From NCBI GenBank assembly GCA_019635735.1, contig JAHBYX010000003.1, forward strand, positions 186,001 through 250,000: a stretch of 64,000 nt of DNA, given 5' to 3'. Of this stretch, positions 19,156 through 27,864 are shown one piece after another; the first letter of the stretch is position 1; every line of letters begins with the position of its first letter. The position numbers and the translations under genes were made by a program. The notes under the pieces are model-generated. The model searched no databases and was not told where the DNA came from. It saw only the letters and a list, made by a program, of their open reading frames with translations. The DNA is from Mesorhizobium sp. (GTDB lineage: Bacteria > Pseudomonadota > Alphaproteobacteria > Rhizobiales > Rhizobiaceae).

Positions 19156-19407
19156 TCCAGCTTCCTGTTGCCTCGAGGCAATAGCAGTCCAGCCGGTAAC
19201 AGGAGTTAAGCGCATGACCAAGAACTTCGTTTCCAACACTCAAAAACGCCTGCTTCCGCCGCGAAACCGAAAAGTGATTAACGACCCGTAAAGCACCGGC
19301 GGCGGGTTTTACGCGCCCGGCCGCGCAAAGGGCACAAAGGCATGATTTAACGCGTCCTTAATGGCACTCTGCGATACCGGATCGTCTGCAACGGACGCCG
19401 CGCCGAC
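19156..19407. promoter_or_regulatory. divergent intergenic region between GT4 and GT2 genes
   Basis: A 252-bp gap between divergent genes. It is moderately AT-rich near 19200-19300 and contains GATTTAACGCGTCCTTAATGG (19344-19364), sharing TTTAACGCG with the other divergent promoter of the polysaccharide locus. I see no RNA gene or further ORF in it. Confidence 0.35.
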
Positions 19408-20406
19408 ATGAATCCCCGCCCTTCCGATCCGGCGATCTCGCTCGTCGCCCGCTCCCCAGGCCTGGACGCGCAGGCCGTGGACGCGGTGGTGACCATGCCG
19501 ACCTTCCGCCGTCCGAAGCAGGTCCTGGAAACGCTCGCCTCGCTCGAGCGGCAGCGCACCCAGCGGCGCTTCGCGGTCGTCGTGATGGAGAACGACGCGG
19601 AGGGCCGCGAAGGCGTTGCGGCCGCCGCGCCGTGGTTCGAGGCGGGGCGGATTCCCGGCCTTCTGATTATCGCGCATGATCGCGGCAATTGCAGCGCCTA
19701 CAATGCCGGCTGGCTGACGGCGCTGATCCACTTCCCGGCGTTCCGCCACCTTCTCGTCATCGACGACGACGAGATCGCCGATCCCGACTGGCTGGAACGC
19801 ATGTGCGCGGCGAGCGAGACGCTGCCGGCCGACATCGTCGGCGGGCCGCAGGTTCCGGTGTTCGACAATCCCGCGCATCAGCACTGGGAGAGCCACCCCG
19901 TGTTCTCCGCGCCATACAAGGCGAGCGGCCGCGTGCCGGCGCTCTATTCCTCGGGCAACCTGCTGATCGGCCGGCACGTGCTGGAAAAGATGGGATCGCC
20001 CTTCCTCGATCTGCGCTTCAATTTCATGGGCGGCGGCGACAGCGATTTCCTCTCCCGCTCGGCCGCGGTCGGCTTCACGCTCGGCTGGTGCGCCGAGGCG
20101 CAGGTCTTCGAGGCGGTCCCTGACCGGCGGGTCGAACCGGACTGGATCCGGGCGCGGGCGCTGCGCAACGGCGTGATCTCGACCCTGGTCGAGAAGCGCA
20201 AGCGTGCCGCGGACCCGTATGGGCGGGTCAAGGTATTGGCGAAGAGCCTGGCGCTGCTCAGCGCGTCGCCGCTGCGCGCCGCCGTGCGCTACGCCGCGAC
20301 CGGCTCCGCATCGGTCGCGCTCTACCCTGTCTACGTGGCGTTGGGCCGGGTCGGCGCCGAATTCGGCTATGCGAATGAACAGTACCGCACTCCCGAGAAG
20401 AACTGA
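19408..20406 (+). CDS. glycosyltransferase family 2
   Basis: A 332-residue GT-A fold enzyme. The start of the fold is VDAVVTMPTFRRPKQVLETLASLERQ. Strand 3 carries VVVMENDAEGREGV, RGNCSAYNAGWL is the nucleotide-binding segment, and the metal-binding DxD motif is LLVIDDDEIADPDWLERM (residues about 114-131). A later GGGDSDFLSR supplies the acidic base region. The end of the gene overlaps the start of the O-antigen ligase gene by 32 nt, so they form an operon. It probably adds one sugar of the surface polysaccharide on the cytoplasmic side. Confidence 0.87.
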   Translation: MNPRPSDPAISLVARSPGLDAQAVDAVVTMPTFRRPKQVLETLASLERQRTQRRFAVVVMENDAEGREGVAAAAPWFEAGRIPGLLIIAHDRGNCSAYNAGWLTALIHFPAFRHLLVIDDDEIADPDWLERMCAASETLPADIVGGPQVPVFDNPAHQHWESHPVFSAPYKASGRVPALYSSGNLLIGRHVLEKMGSPFLDLRFNFMGGGDSDFLSRSAAVGFTLGWCAEAQVFEAVPDRRVEPDWIRARALRNGVISTLVEKRKRAADPYGRVKVLAKSLALLSASPLRAAVRYAATGSASVALYPVYVALGRVGAEFGYANEQYRTPEKN

Positions 20407-21694
20407 TCTCGGCCGCATCGCCGAAGCCTTCCCGGCGCGGCGCATCGCGACGATCCTGGCGTCGCTGCTGCTGACGATCGTCATCATCTCGTTCAAGCCC
20501 TTCCAGCCGGCGCCGGCGCCCGGCACCCAGGAGGGCGGCGACATCGTCAACCAGCTGGGCTTCGGCTCGCTCGGCGCGATCGCGATCCTCTCGCTCGCCT
20601 GCTTCGTCGACCGCCGCGTGCTCGCGAGCCTGCTCAGCCCATGGTGGCTCATCCTGCTGGGTTTCCTCGCGCTTTCGGTGATGCACGCGACCGATCCGCC
20701 GTCGGCGTTCCGCGCCGCGATGTTCACCGTCATCGGCATCCTGACGATTGCGGCCGTGCTGACAATGCCGCGCGACGCGGATTCCTTCTCGACGGTGCTG
20801 GCCTTCGCCGGGCTGGTCACCGTCGGGCTCTGCTATTTCGGGCTGGTCGCCTTCCCGGTCGAAGCGATCCACAGCGGAGATTCGTTCGAGCCGCAGCATG
20901 CCGGCTTCTGGCGCGGCTCGTTCAGCCACAAGAACGTCGCCGGGCCGGTGATGGCGTGTTTCTCCTTCGCCGGCCTCTATTTGTGGCGCAGGGGATGGAG
21001 GGGGCTGGGCGTCGTCCTCTTCTCCGGGGCGATGATCTTCATGATCAATACCGGCTCGAAGACGACCGCCGGGCTCGTTCCCCTGGCGATCCTGCTGGTG
21101 ATGCTGCCCGGTCTCATCGGCCTCAGGAAGATCGTCCCGCTGATCTTCGCACTGGCGATCGCCGGCACCGCGCTCGGCACGCTCGGCATCGTCTTCATCG
21201 ACCCGCTGAAGCAGCTCGCGGCGGAGCATTTCCCCGGCATGACCTATACCGGCCGCACGGCACTCTGGGAATTCTCCGGTGAGATGATCGCGAAGAGGCC
21301 ATGGGCCGGCTACGGTTTCGAGAGCTTCTGGGGAACCCCGTTCCTGATGAACACCGAACAGCCGTTCGACCGCGACTGGGACATCCGCGGCATCGTGCAC
21401 GGCCACAACGGCTATCTCGACATCGCGGTCATCATGGGCATACCGGCGCTTGCCGCCGCCGTGATGGCTTTCCTGGTCGTCCCGCTCGTCGATTACCTGC
21501 GAAGCGGACCGCGGCGGGAAAACGTGCTGTTGGCCGACATGTTCATGATGATGCTGCTGTTCACCGCGCTCAACGCGTTCCTCGAATCCTTCTTCTTCCG
21601 CCGCGCCGACCCGGTCTGGCTGTTTTTCGTCATGTCCGTGCTGGGCTTGCGGCTCGTCGCACGCTTTCCGGTCGCGACCCGCATTTCGGACTGA
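20375..21694 (+). CDS. O-antigen ligase/polymerase family (Wzy_C, ExoQ-like) membrane protein
   Basis: A 439-residue polytopic membrane protein with about 11 transmembrane segments. The O-antigen ligase-type signature region includes GFWRGSFSHKNVAGPVMACF, RTALWEFSGEMIAKRPWAGYG and, in the large periplasmic loop, GIVHGHNGYLDIAVIMG with the conserved His. Members either polymerise repeat units (Wzy, ExoQ) or transfer glycans to lipid A (WaaL). Near a flippase and a co-polymerase, polymerase is the better guess. The start at 20375 (MNSTALPRR) lies inside the preceding gene; later starts would cut the first helix. Confidence 0.82.
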   Translation: MNSTALPRRTDLGRIAEAFPARRIATILASLLLTIVIISFKPFQPAPAPGTQEGGDIVNQLGFGSLGAIAILSLACFVDRRVLASLLSPWWLILLGFLALSVMHATDPPSAFRAAMFTVIGILTIAAVLTMPRDADSFSTVLAFAGLVTVGLCYFGLVAFPVEAIHSGDSFEPQHAGFWRGSFSHKNVAGPVMACFSFAGLYLWRRGWRGLGVVLFSGAMIFMINTGSKTTAGLVPLAILLVMLPGLIGLRKIVPLIFALAIAGTALGTLGIVFIDPLKQLAAEHFPGMTYTGRTALWEFSGEMIAKRPWAGYGFESFWGTPFLMNTEQPFDRDWDIRGIVHGHNGYLDIAVIMGIPALAAAVMAFLVVPLVDYLRSGPRRENVLLADMFMMMLLFTALNAFLESFFFRRADPVWLFFVMSVLGLRLVARFPVATRISD

Positions 21695-21751
21695 CCCCTT
21701 GCAACGCTAGGTCTCGCGGTCCATTCCCTCTCCTGAAAGGGAGTGGATGCG

Positions 21752-22564
21752 ATGTCGGTTCTGGTTGTTCTCGTCGGCTGCGGCAACATGGGCCACGCCA
21801 TGCTGTCGGGCTGGCTGAAATCGGGGAAGCTCAAGCCGCACGAAGTCTTCGTCGTCGAGCCCAACGAGACGCTGAGGGCACGCGCCGCGGAGCTCGGCGC
21901 GCTGGCCGGCGCCAGCGCGGCCGAGATACCGCGAGAGACGGCACCCACGCTGGTGATCTTCGCCGTCAAGCCGCAGGTGATGCGCGACGTGGTACCTGCC
22001 TATGCCCGCTTCGCCGGCATGGGCGCGACCTATCTCAGCATTGCCGCCGGGACGCGGGTTTCCGTGTTCGAGGATATCCTGGGATCGACCGCCGCCATCG
22101 TGCGCTGCATGCCCAACACTCCGGCAGCGGTCGGCAAGGGTATGATGGTGACGTTCGCCAATCCGAACGTGACGAAGGAAGCGAATGCCTTCGTCGCCGA
22201 TCTTCTGTCGGCATCGGGCGAAGTCGCCTCGATCGCCGACGAGGGCCTGATGGATGCGGTAACCGCCGTGTCGGGCTCCGGCCCCGCCTACATCTTCCAT
22301 TTCATCGAATGCCTCACAGCCGCAGGCGAAGCGGCCGGTCTGCCTGCCGACACCGCGAAACTGCTTGCCATGCAAACCGTCTACGGCGCTGCCTGCCTTG
22401 CGAAGGAGAGCACCGAAACCCCGACCCGCCTGCGCGAACAGGTGACCAGTCCCAACGGCACCACAGCGGCGGCGCTGGGCGTACTGATGGGAGGCGACAA
22501 GCTCAAGTCGCTGCTGACCGAAGCGGTCGAAGCCGCCCGCAAGCGCAGCGTGGAACTGGGCTGA
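21752..22564 (+). CDS. proC: pyrroline-5-carboxylate reductase
   Basis: This 270-residue enzyme reduces 1-pyrroline-5-carboxylate to proline with NAD(P)H. It shows the Rossmann motif VVLVGCGNMGHAMLSGWL at the N-terminus, VIFAVKPQVMRDVV, RCMPNTPAAVGKGM and the long ProC signature beginning AVSGSGPAYIFHFIECLTAAG and ending in the LREQVTSPNGTTAAAL segment. The ATG at 21752 has AGGGAG about 9 nt upstream; a GTG at 21743 in the same frame is possible. Monocistronic; it converges with the iron operon with only 4 nt between the stops. Confidence 0.96.
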   Translation: MSVLVVLVGCGNMGHAMLSGWLKSGKLKPHEVFVVEPNETLRARAAELGALAGASAAEIPRETAPTLVIFAVKPQVMRDVVPAYARFAGMGATYLSIAAGTRVSVFEDILGSTAAIVRCMPNTPAAVGKGMMVTFANPNVTKEANAFVADLLSASGEVASIADEGLMDAVTAVSGSGPAYIFHFIECLTAAGEAAGLPADTAKLLAMQTVYGAACLAKESTETPTRLREQVTSPNGTTAAALGVLMGGDKLKSLLTEAVEAARKRSVELG

Positions 22565-22568
22565 GGGC

Positions 22569-23657
22569 TCACACCCGCCGCAGGTGGTTGTCCCAAGCCG
22601 GATTCGCCACGGACTCCTCCACGATCTCCGCCCTCCCCCAGGGCGACATGTCGTTGATTGCCCCGCGTCCCGTGGTCCCCAGCACATGGCCGGGCTTGAG
22701 CGGCGCCACGCCGCAGACATCGGCCATGCTCTGCTCGCCAAGATAGCGGCCGGTGGCGGCGTCCCAGAAGGCGACCAGCCCGCCGAGCGGCGAGGAGATC
22801 GCCACGACTTCGCCGGAGGCGTCGACCGAAACCGAGCCGACATAGTTGTCCATGCGGCGCAGCAGATCCGGCGGGCCTGCGAAGAGCTCCGCCTCGCGGC
22901 CGCGCCGGTGACGCCCGACGAGCGGCGGCCGGTCCGAGGCCTCGCCCTCGTGCTGGCAGCCGAACCAGACCGCGCCATGGGCGTCGACGACGAGGTGGCG
23001 GATCGACAGTTTGTGCAATTCCTTCGGCAGCGCCACCTGTTCGACGATGTCGCCGCTGGCGAGGTCGAGATAGGCGAGGCTCGGCGACATCGTATCGATG
23101 TTGAGCTTCAGCTTGTCGTAGTCCGGGTGGGTGAGGATGCCGCCATTGGCGACGCAGGCCGTCCTGCCGTCCGGCATCAGCACCACGTCGTGCGGGCCGA
23201 TGCCGCCGCAGTCGAACTCGCCGAGGCGCGCGAACCCTTTGTCGACGTCGTAAATGCCGGTCACGCCCCTGCCGGCTTCGTAATCGTTTTCCGAGGCGAA
23301 CATCAGCCGGCCGTCGGCCGAGAAGATGCCATGGCCGAAGAAATGCCGTCCGGGCGCCGCCACCAGCGGCTGCGGCAGGCCCTTGCCTTCGATGTCGAAG
23401 CCGACCGCGTAGCGGCCGGGCGCGCGGGCGAAAGCGACGGCCGTGCGGCGGACAGGGTCAATGGCGAAGGAATGGCCGCGGTCCTCGATCGGCAGCACGA
23501 GGCGGTCGACGCCCCGCGCGTCGAGCACCGCCACCTCGTGCCGGCCTCCCCTCGCCCGCGCCGCGAGGTAGAGCTGCTCGTCCGCCGCAAGTACTCCCGC
23601 AGGCGCCACCGCTGCGGCGCCGACCAGGGAAAGAAAGGTGCGGCGGTCAATCTCCAT
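22569..23657 (-). CDS. DUF1513 domain protein, Tat-exported (iron-uptake operon)
   Basis: A 362-residue periplasmic protein. A twin-arginine-type leader (RRTFLSLVGAAAVAPAGVLA, residues 5-24) precedes a WD40/YVTN-like beta-propeller: repeated blocks such as HEVAVLDARGVDRLVLPI, GHGIFSADGRLMFASEN, GPHDVVLMPDGRTACVANGG and VDASGEVVAISSPLGGLVAF. Family DUF1513 is usually encoded last in imelysin iron-uptake operons, as here. Its start overlaps the stop of the second imelysin gene by 11 nt. The biochemical role is not established; a periplasmic partner in iron acquisition is inferred from context. Confidence 0.85.
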   Translation of the reverse strand: MEIDRRTFLSLVGAAAVAPAGVLAADEQLYLAARARGGRHEVAVLDARGVDRLVLPIEDRGHSFAIDPVRRTAVAFARAPGRYAVGFDIEGKGLPQPLVAAPGRHFFGHGIFSADGRLMFASENDYEAGRGVTGIYDVDKGFARLGEFDCGGIGPHDVVLMPDGRTACVANGGILTHPDYDKLKLNIDTMSPSLAYLDLASGDIVEQVALPKELHKLSIRHLVVDAHGAVWFGCQHEGEASDRPPLVGRHRRGREAELFAGPPDLLRRMDNYVGSVSVDASGEVVAISSPLGGLVAFWDAATGRYLGEQSMADVCGVAPLKPGHVLGTTGRGAINDMSPWGRAEIVEESVANPAWDNHLRRV

Positions 23658-24696
23658 CGAGCGCGTCGAACCCCATGGTCAGGCCGAGCGCCGCGGAAAG
23701 GTCCCTGGTTACCACTTCGCTGGCGTGGTGCAACGCGAGCTCCGCAAAGACGAACCGTCCGCGATCGGGCTCGGTGCCGAAGGTCAGCTCGACCGGGCCG
23801 TCGACCTGCGCCAAGGTCCGGATCGCGTTGTCGAGCTCGAAGCGGATGGAGGACGCGACGTAGCGGCTGTCCTCCGGCAGCGACTGCTCGTACCCGGCCG
23901 CCGCCAGCAGTTGCCGCACGCCGTCGAGCTGAGCCGCGATCAGCGGGACCGTCAGCCGGCTGCGCCACATCGGCGCCCGCTTCCCGTTGGCCTTCTCCGG
24001 CGCCTCGCCGAGCGGCGGGACAAGCTCGGCCGAACGGACGAACTGCAGCGCCGTGGTGAGCGCCTTGACGATCTCGCCGTGGACTTCGGCTTCCGTGCGA
24101 TAGGGCTCCTTTCCTTCGCCGGGCTCGCGGAACGAGGCGGCGAAGGGCGTGCCGGCGTCCCATTCCCGGGCGACCGTCGCGGCAATCGCGGCGATATTCG
24201 ACGCAATGGCGGACGCGACCGAACAGCGCCACGGTTCGTCCATCGCGAGTTTCTCGGAGCCCGCGCCGTAAAGCGTGAACTCGAGCGCGGGAAAGCCTTG
24301 GAGGGCCGCGCTCTTGCCGGCCATGCCGGCGGAAATCTCGCCCGGCTGGTTGGCGGCGAGCAGGCCCTGCACCTGCTTCAGCCCGATGCCGCGCGCGTCC
24401 GGCCAGAAGAACAGTTTCTCGAAGCGGCCATCGGCGGCAAGCGGCCCGAAGCGCAGGACGGAGACACGGCCCCAGTCGTCCAGCGCCGACGCGAAGGCCG
24501 TCCGGGAAGCGGACAATGTCTCATCGCCCGGCTTGTCGCACAGCGCCTCGACCGAAGCCGCCAGATCCATTGTCGAGCGCGTAAAAGCGGCAGTCGATGG
24601 CGCAACGAAGCCGTCGATCACCCGCCGACCCACGCCTTGGGCGGACGCCAGGAAAATCGAGGCGACGACAATCGCTGCCGCCCACACGGCCCGCAT
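23647..24696 (-). CDS. imelysin family protein (second copy, altered metal motif)
   Basis: A 349-residue secreted protein. A hydrophobic leader (residues 5-20) is followed by a helical imelysin (peptidase M75/IrpA-like) domain. Imelysins are periplasmic iron-binding proteins with a GxHxxE motif. Here the equivalent segment reads QGFPALEFTLYG (133-144): Glu139 is kept but the His is Pro. That is also the usual form in the second imelysin of these operons. The ATG at 24696 overlaps the stop of the di-haem gene (TGATG). It may act as a structural partner of the upstream imelysin rather than an independent iron binder. Confidence 0.85.
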   Translation of the reverse strand: MRAVWAAAIVVASIFLASAQGVGRRVIDGFVAPSTAAFTRSTMDLAASVEALCDKPGDETLSASRTAFASALDDWGRVSVLRFGPLAADGRFEKLFFWPDARGIGLKQVQGLLAANQPGEISAGMAGKSAALQGFPALEFTLYGAGSEKLAMDEPWRCSVASAIASNIAAIAATVAREWDAGTPFAASFREPGEGKEPYRTEAEVHGEIVKALTTALQFVRSAELVPPLGEAPEKANGKRAPMWRSRLTVPLIAAQLDGVRQLLAAAGYEQSLPEDSRYVASSIRFELDNAIRTLAQVDGPVELTFGTEPDRGRFVFAELALHHASEVVTRDLSAALGLTMGFDALDGD

Positions 24697-26189
24697 CAGA
24701 GCGACTCCAGGAACTTGACCAGCGCGTCGCGCTCGGCCTTCTGCAGCGCGGCGTAGCTGTCCCGCGCAGCCTGCGCCTCGCCGCCGTGCCACAGGATCGC
24801 CTCTTCGAGCGTCCGCGCACGGCCGTCATGCAGGAAGCCCGCCTCCGCGCTCACCTTGTGCGCCAGGCCGATCCCCCAGAGCGGAGCCGTGCGCCACTCG
24901 CTGCCGTCGGCCAGTCCCTCGCCGCGTCCGTCGGCAAGGCCCGGGCCCATGTCGTGCAGCAGCATGTCCGTGTACGGCCAGATCAGCTGGAAACGCTGCG
25001 CCTCATGCGCGGCGTTGCGGCCCGTCACGAATTTCGGCACGTGGCATGCGGGACAGCCGGCCTGGTAGAACGCCGCCTTCCCTGCAAGCACGTCGGGCTT
25101 GTCGAAGCCGCGCCGCGCCGGCGGCGCGAGGTTCTGCGAATAGAAGACGACGAGATCGAGCACGTCGCGCGGCACCTCCGTGTCGCCGTAGCGTTCCTGG
25201 GCGCCGTTGGGCATGGCGCGGCAATCCGGCTGGGCTTCGGTGCAGTCGGCGGCATTGTCGGGCAGGATCGGCGTCGACAGGCCCATGTCGCCGGCGAAGG
25301 CATGAACCGTCTGCTGCTCGACGGAGGGCTGGGCGGCCTTCCAGCCGAAGCGGCCGATGAGAAGCCCGCCGTTGCCGTCGGAGACCAGGTTCGGGCGGCC
25401 TGAGATGCCGTCTCCGTTCGTATCGTGAGGATCGGCATTGGACATGATGTCGGCGTCGTGGATCGCCTCCAGCAGCCCCATTCCGGACATGGCTGGCGCG
25501 ATGCGGCCGGACATCATCAGGCCTGGGGCGAAGGGTCCGAAGCCCGGCTTGTCGACGCTGAGCGTCGGCTTGCGCAGCGTGACCGTCTCGCCGTCCGAGA
25601 GTGTGACCGGAACGTCTTCATACTCGATATGAACCTCGCCTTCGGGAGCGAGGCCGGCGATTCCATGATCCTGTAGCTGCAGGCCGTAGACCGGATCAGG
25701 CACCGCCGGGATCAGGCCGGCGGCGACCTGTGCCGCCTGTGCCGCGTCCGGCGGCACGGAGAGACGAACCAGATAGGAAACCGCATCGGCTCCCGCGGAC
25801 AGCGGTGCATGTCCGCGCCCGTCCTTGATATGGCAGGCTTGGCAGTTGCGCGAATTGAACAGCGGGCCGAGACCGTCCGACGCCTGCGTGGACGACGGCG
25901 AGGAGACCCAGTCCTTGCGGAAAATGCCGTTGCCGAGGAAGAAGCGCTCCCTGTCGGCGAAGGTAAGGTTCGCCGAGGGCTGCGACAGTGCATTGGCGTC
26001 GCCGACCTTCGGCGTGGTAGCCGCCCCGCCTTGCATCTTCTCGAATGTCTCGGGTTTCGAGAAATCGACGGCCGGCCGCGTGATCGCGCGAACCCGCTCG
26101 AGATCCGTCGGCGAGAGATCGTCGCGCGACCCGCCCGCGGCGACCGCGGTCGCCGCCATGAGCAGGAGAATCGTGAGGCGCAGTTTCAT
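24696..26189 (-). CDS. di-haem c-type oxidoreductase/peroxidase-like protein (DUF1111, DHOR)
   Basis: A 497-residue periplasmic protein with an N-terminal signal peptide (residues 1-18) and two covalent haem sites, CQACH (116-120) and CPACH (379-383). The DUF1111/di-haem oxidoreductase family also shows the acidic loop DPHDTNGDGISGRPN (254-268), visible here and probably calcium-binding, and LVVFYSQNLAPPARRG before the second haem. It sits between two imelysin genes, the standard arrangement. It may oxidise or reduce iron at the periplasmic face to help import, which is an inference from context. Start at 26189 by signal-peptide fit. Confidence 0.9.
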   Translation of the reverse strand: MKLRLTILLLMAATAVAAGGSRDDLSPTDLERVRAITRPAVDFSKPETFEKMQGGAATTPKVGDANALSQPSANLTFADRERFFLGNGIFRKDWVSSPSSTQASDGLGPLFNSRNCQACHIKDGRGHAPLSAGADAVSYLVRLSVPPDAAQAAQVAAGLIPAVPDPVYGLQLQDHGIAGLAPEGEVHIEYEDVPVTLSDGETVTLRKPTLSVDKPGFGPFAPGLMMSGRIAPAMSGMGLLEAIHDADIMSNADPHDTNGDGISGRPNLVSDGNGGLLIGRFGWKAAQPSVEQQTVHAFAGDMGLSTPILPDNAADCTEAQPDCRAMPNGAQERYGDTEVPRDVLDLVVFYSQNLAPPARRGFDKPDVLAGKAAFYQAGCPACHVPKFVTGRNAAHEAQRFQLIWPYTDMLLHDMGPGLADGRGEGLADGSEWRTAPLWGIGLAHKVSAEAGFLHDGRARTLEEAILWHGGEAQAARDSYAALQKAERDALVKFLESL

Positions 26190-26230
26190 GGCTCGTACAC
26201 CGGGTCCGCGGCTCGGCCGGCGGGCGGCTC

Positions 26231-27493
26231 CTATTGGAACACCGCGTCCGGATTGTCGAGGCTGTCGGATCCCTCGATCGTCACGTCGCCCAGGTTGAGT
26301 GACGCAATGACGCGCTCGAGCGAGCGGGTCTGCGCGACCAGTCCGTCGATCACCGCCTGGACCACCGCGTTGCCGTCGGCATTGCCCTCGCCGATCATCT
26401 GGTCGTAGGCCTCCTTCGTCTCCGCGCGCGCCTTCATCGCCTCGGCCGCCTTCAGCGTGGCGGCAAGCTTTGCGTCCATTTCGTCCGCAACCGCTGCATC
26501 CTTCTCGCGCACAAATCCTGCAAGGCTGGGACCTTCCACAACCGAGCCGTCCACGCGCACATAGCGGCCGTGGTAGACATTGTTGATGCCGACGATGTCG
26601 TTGTAGTGCGAATTGTGCGTGTTGTCGGAGAAGCAATCGTGCTCCTCCTCCGGGTCGTGCAGCAACAGGCCGAGCTTCATGCGCTCGCCAGCCAATTCGC
26701 CGTAGGACAGCGACCCGAGACCGGTGAGGATCGCCGACACGCCGGCGGCAGGATCGCCCTCGATCGCCTTGCGCGCCTCGCCGCCTTCCTTCCAGTTGGC
26801 CACCATCTCCTCGAGATCCGCGACCAGGAGGTCGGACGCAGCCTTCAGATATTCGGCGCGGCGCTCACAATGGCCGCCGCTGCAGTTCACCGTATCGAAA
26901 TCAGTCGCAGGCCGGCTCCCCGCGCCTGCACCCGTGCCGTTCAGATCCTGCCCCCAGAGCAGGAATTCGATCGCATGATAACCCGAGGCGACATTCGCCT
27001 CCGAGCCGCCGATCTCCTGCAGCGACTGGATCACCTCAGGCGTGATCGTCGCGGCGTCGACCTCGTCGCTGCCCGCGCCGACCTTCGTGTTGGCGATCAC
27101 ATTGGCCGCGTAGAACGGATTCGAGTCCGACTCGGTGCCGTAGTTCGCATCGACATAGTCGATCAGCCCCTCGTCGAGCGGCCAGGCGTTCACGCGGCCT
27201 TCCCACTCGTCGACGATCGCATTGCCGAAGCGGAACGCCTCGGTCTGCTGATAGGGCACGCGCGCGGCGATCCAGGCCTTGCGCGCCGCATCCAGCGTTT
27301 CGGGCGACGGCCTGGCGATCAGCGCGTCCACTGCGGCATCGAGCGCCTTGGCCGTGGTCAGGCTGTCCTCGTAACCCGCAAGCGCGATATCGGAATAGGT
27401 CCTGACGATTGCCGCAGGCTCCACCGCGAGCGCCGGGATGCTGGCGAAACCCGCAAGTGCGCAAAACGCGGCGGACAAGATGCTGATTCTCAT
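26231..27493 (-). CDS. imelysin, iron-regulated periplasmic protein (IrpA-like)
   Basis: A 420-residue exported protein; the signal peptide ends in ALA (21-23). The imelysin domain carries the complete metal motif GYHAIEFLLWGQD (171-183) and the paired region EEEHDCFSDNTHNSHYNDIVG. These match IrpA/IcmA-type proteins required for growth under iron limitation. First gene of a four-gene operon (imelysin, di-haem protein, second imelysin, DUF1513). The start at 27493 has AGGGAAAG about 6 nt upstream and fits the leader peptide; a longer frame upstream has no signal sequence. The upstream region contains one weak RirA-like box (27572-27586). Confidence 0.92.
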   Translation of the reverse strand: MRISILSAAFCALAGFASIPALAVEPAAIVRTYSDIALAGYEDSLTTAKALDAAVDALIARPSPETLDAARKAWIAARVPYQQTEAFRFGNAIVDEWEGRVNAWPLDEGLIDYVDANYGTESDSNPFYAANVIANTKVGAGSDEVDAATITPEVIQSLQEIGGSEANVASGYHAIEFLLWGQDLNGTGAGAGSRPATDFDTVNCSGGHCERRAEYLKAASDLLVADLEEMVANWKEGGEARKAIEGDPAAGVSAILTGLGSLSYGELAGERMKLGLLLHDPEEEHDCFSDNTHNSHYNDIVGINNVYHGRYVRVDGSVVEGPSLAGFVREKDAAVADEMDAKLAATLKAAEAMKARAETKEAYDQMIGEGNADGNAVVQAVIDGLVAQTRSLERVIASLNLGDVTIEGSDSLDNPDAVFQ

Positions 27494-27864
27494 GAGATTC
27501 TTTCCCTGGACACGACGGAGCCAGCCTTTGGCGCCAGCGCTTCGACAGCCCGGATATTGCACAATCTAACTGGATAAATAAAGTCATGTTTTAGGATATG
27601 GGCAGAGTTCTGAGACCGGCGTGAGACGCGATCTGGCGAGCCATCGGGAAATTGCGAGGGCGCCGACCGCCCGCCTCATTCGTCATCCCGGGCGCCGGAG
27701 GCGACCCGGGACCCATTCTTCTCTCCGGTTACACGCCGAAAACGCCGCACGGTCGGAAGAAGGAAGGTCAGCGCCAACCCGCCAAGGCCAATAGATCCCG
27801 GGTCGCCTCCGGCGCCCGGGATGATGACGTCTGTGTCGACGACGTCGATCTCCAGCCGACGCCC
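27494..27864. other. 371-bp non-coding region: iron-operon promoter and inverted repeat
   Basis: The 100 bp nearest the imelysin gene are AT-rich and probably contain its promoter. On the minus strand, TGA-N9-TCC at 27586-27572 is one base away from the TGA-N9-TCA iron-responsive operator described for RirA. The rest holds a long inverted repeat listed separately. No small ORF with a credible ribosome site or RNA gene is apparent. Confidence 0.5.
27681..27829. repeat. long inverted repeat with 27-bp perfect arms
   Basis: The arms 27685-27711 and 27796-27822 are perfect reverse complements (ATCCCGGGCGCC...GACCCGGGA). Outer bases extend the similarity to 27681 and 27829, with a 3-nt insertion on the right. 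Each arm also contains the short palindrome CCCGGG. The 84-bp spacer carries a weaker inverted pair (CATTCTTCTCTCC / GGAAGAAGGAAGG). The whole looks like an intergenic palindromic element of the mobile repeat type rather than a simple terminator. It follows the Rossmann-SAF gene on the minus strand and could also end its transcription. Confidence 0.85.

Noticed and set aside
27558..27567. TCTAAC half-site upstream of the iron operon as a ninth regulon operator
   Set aside because: The right arm (GTTMGA) is missing at the 4-nt spacing, so it is a chance half-site.
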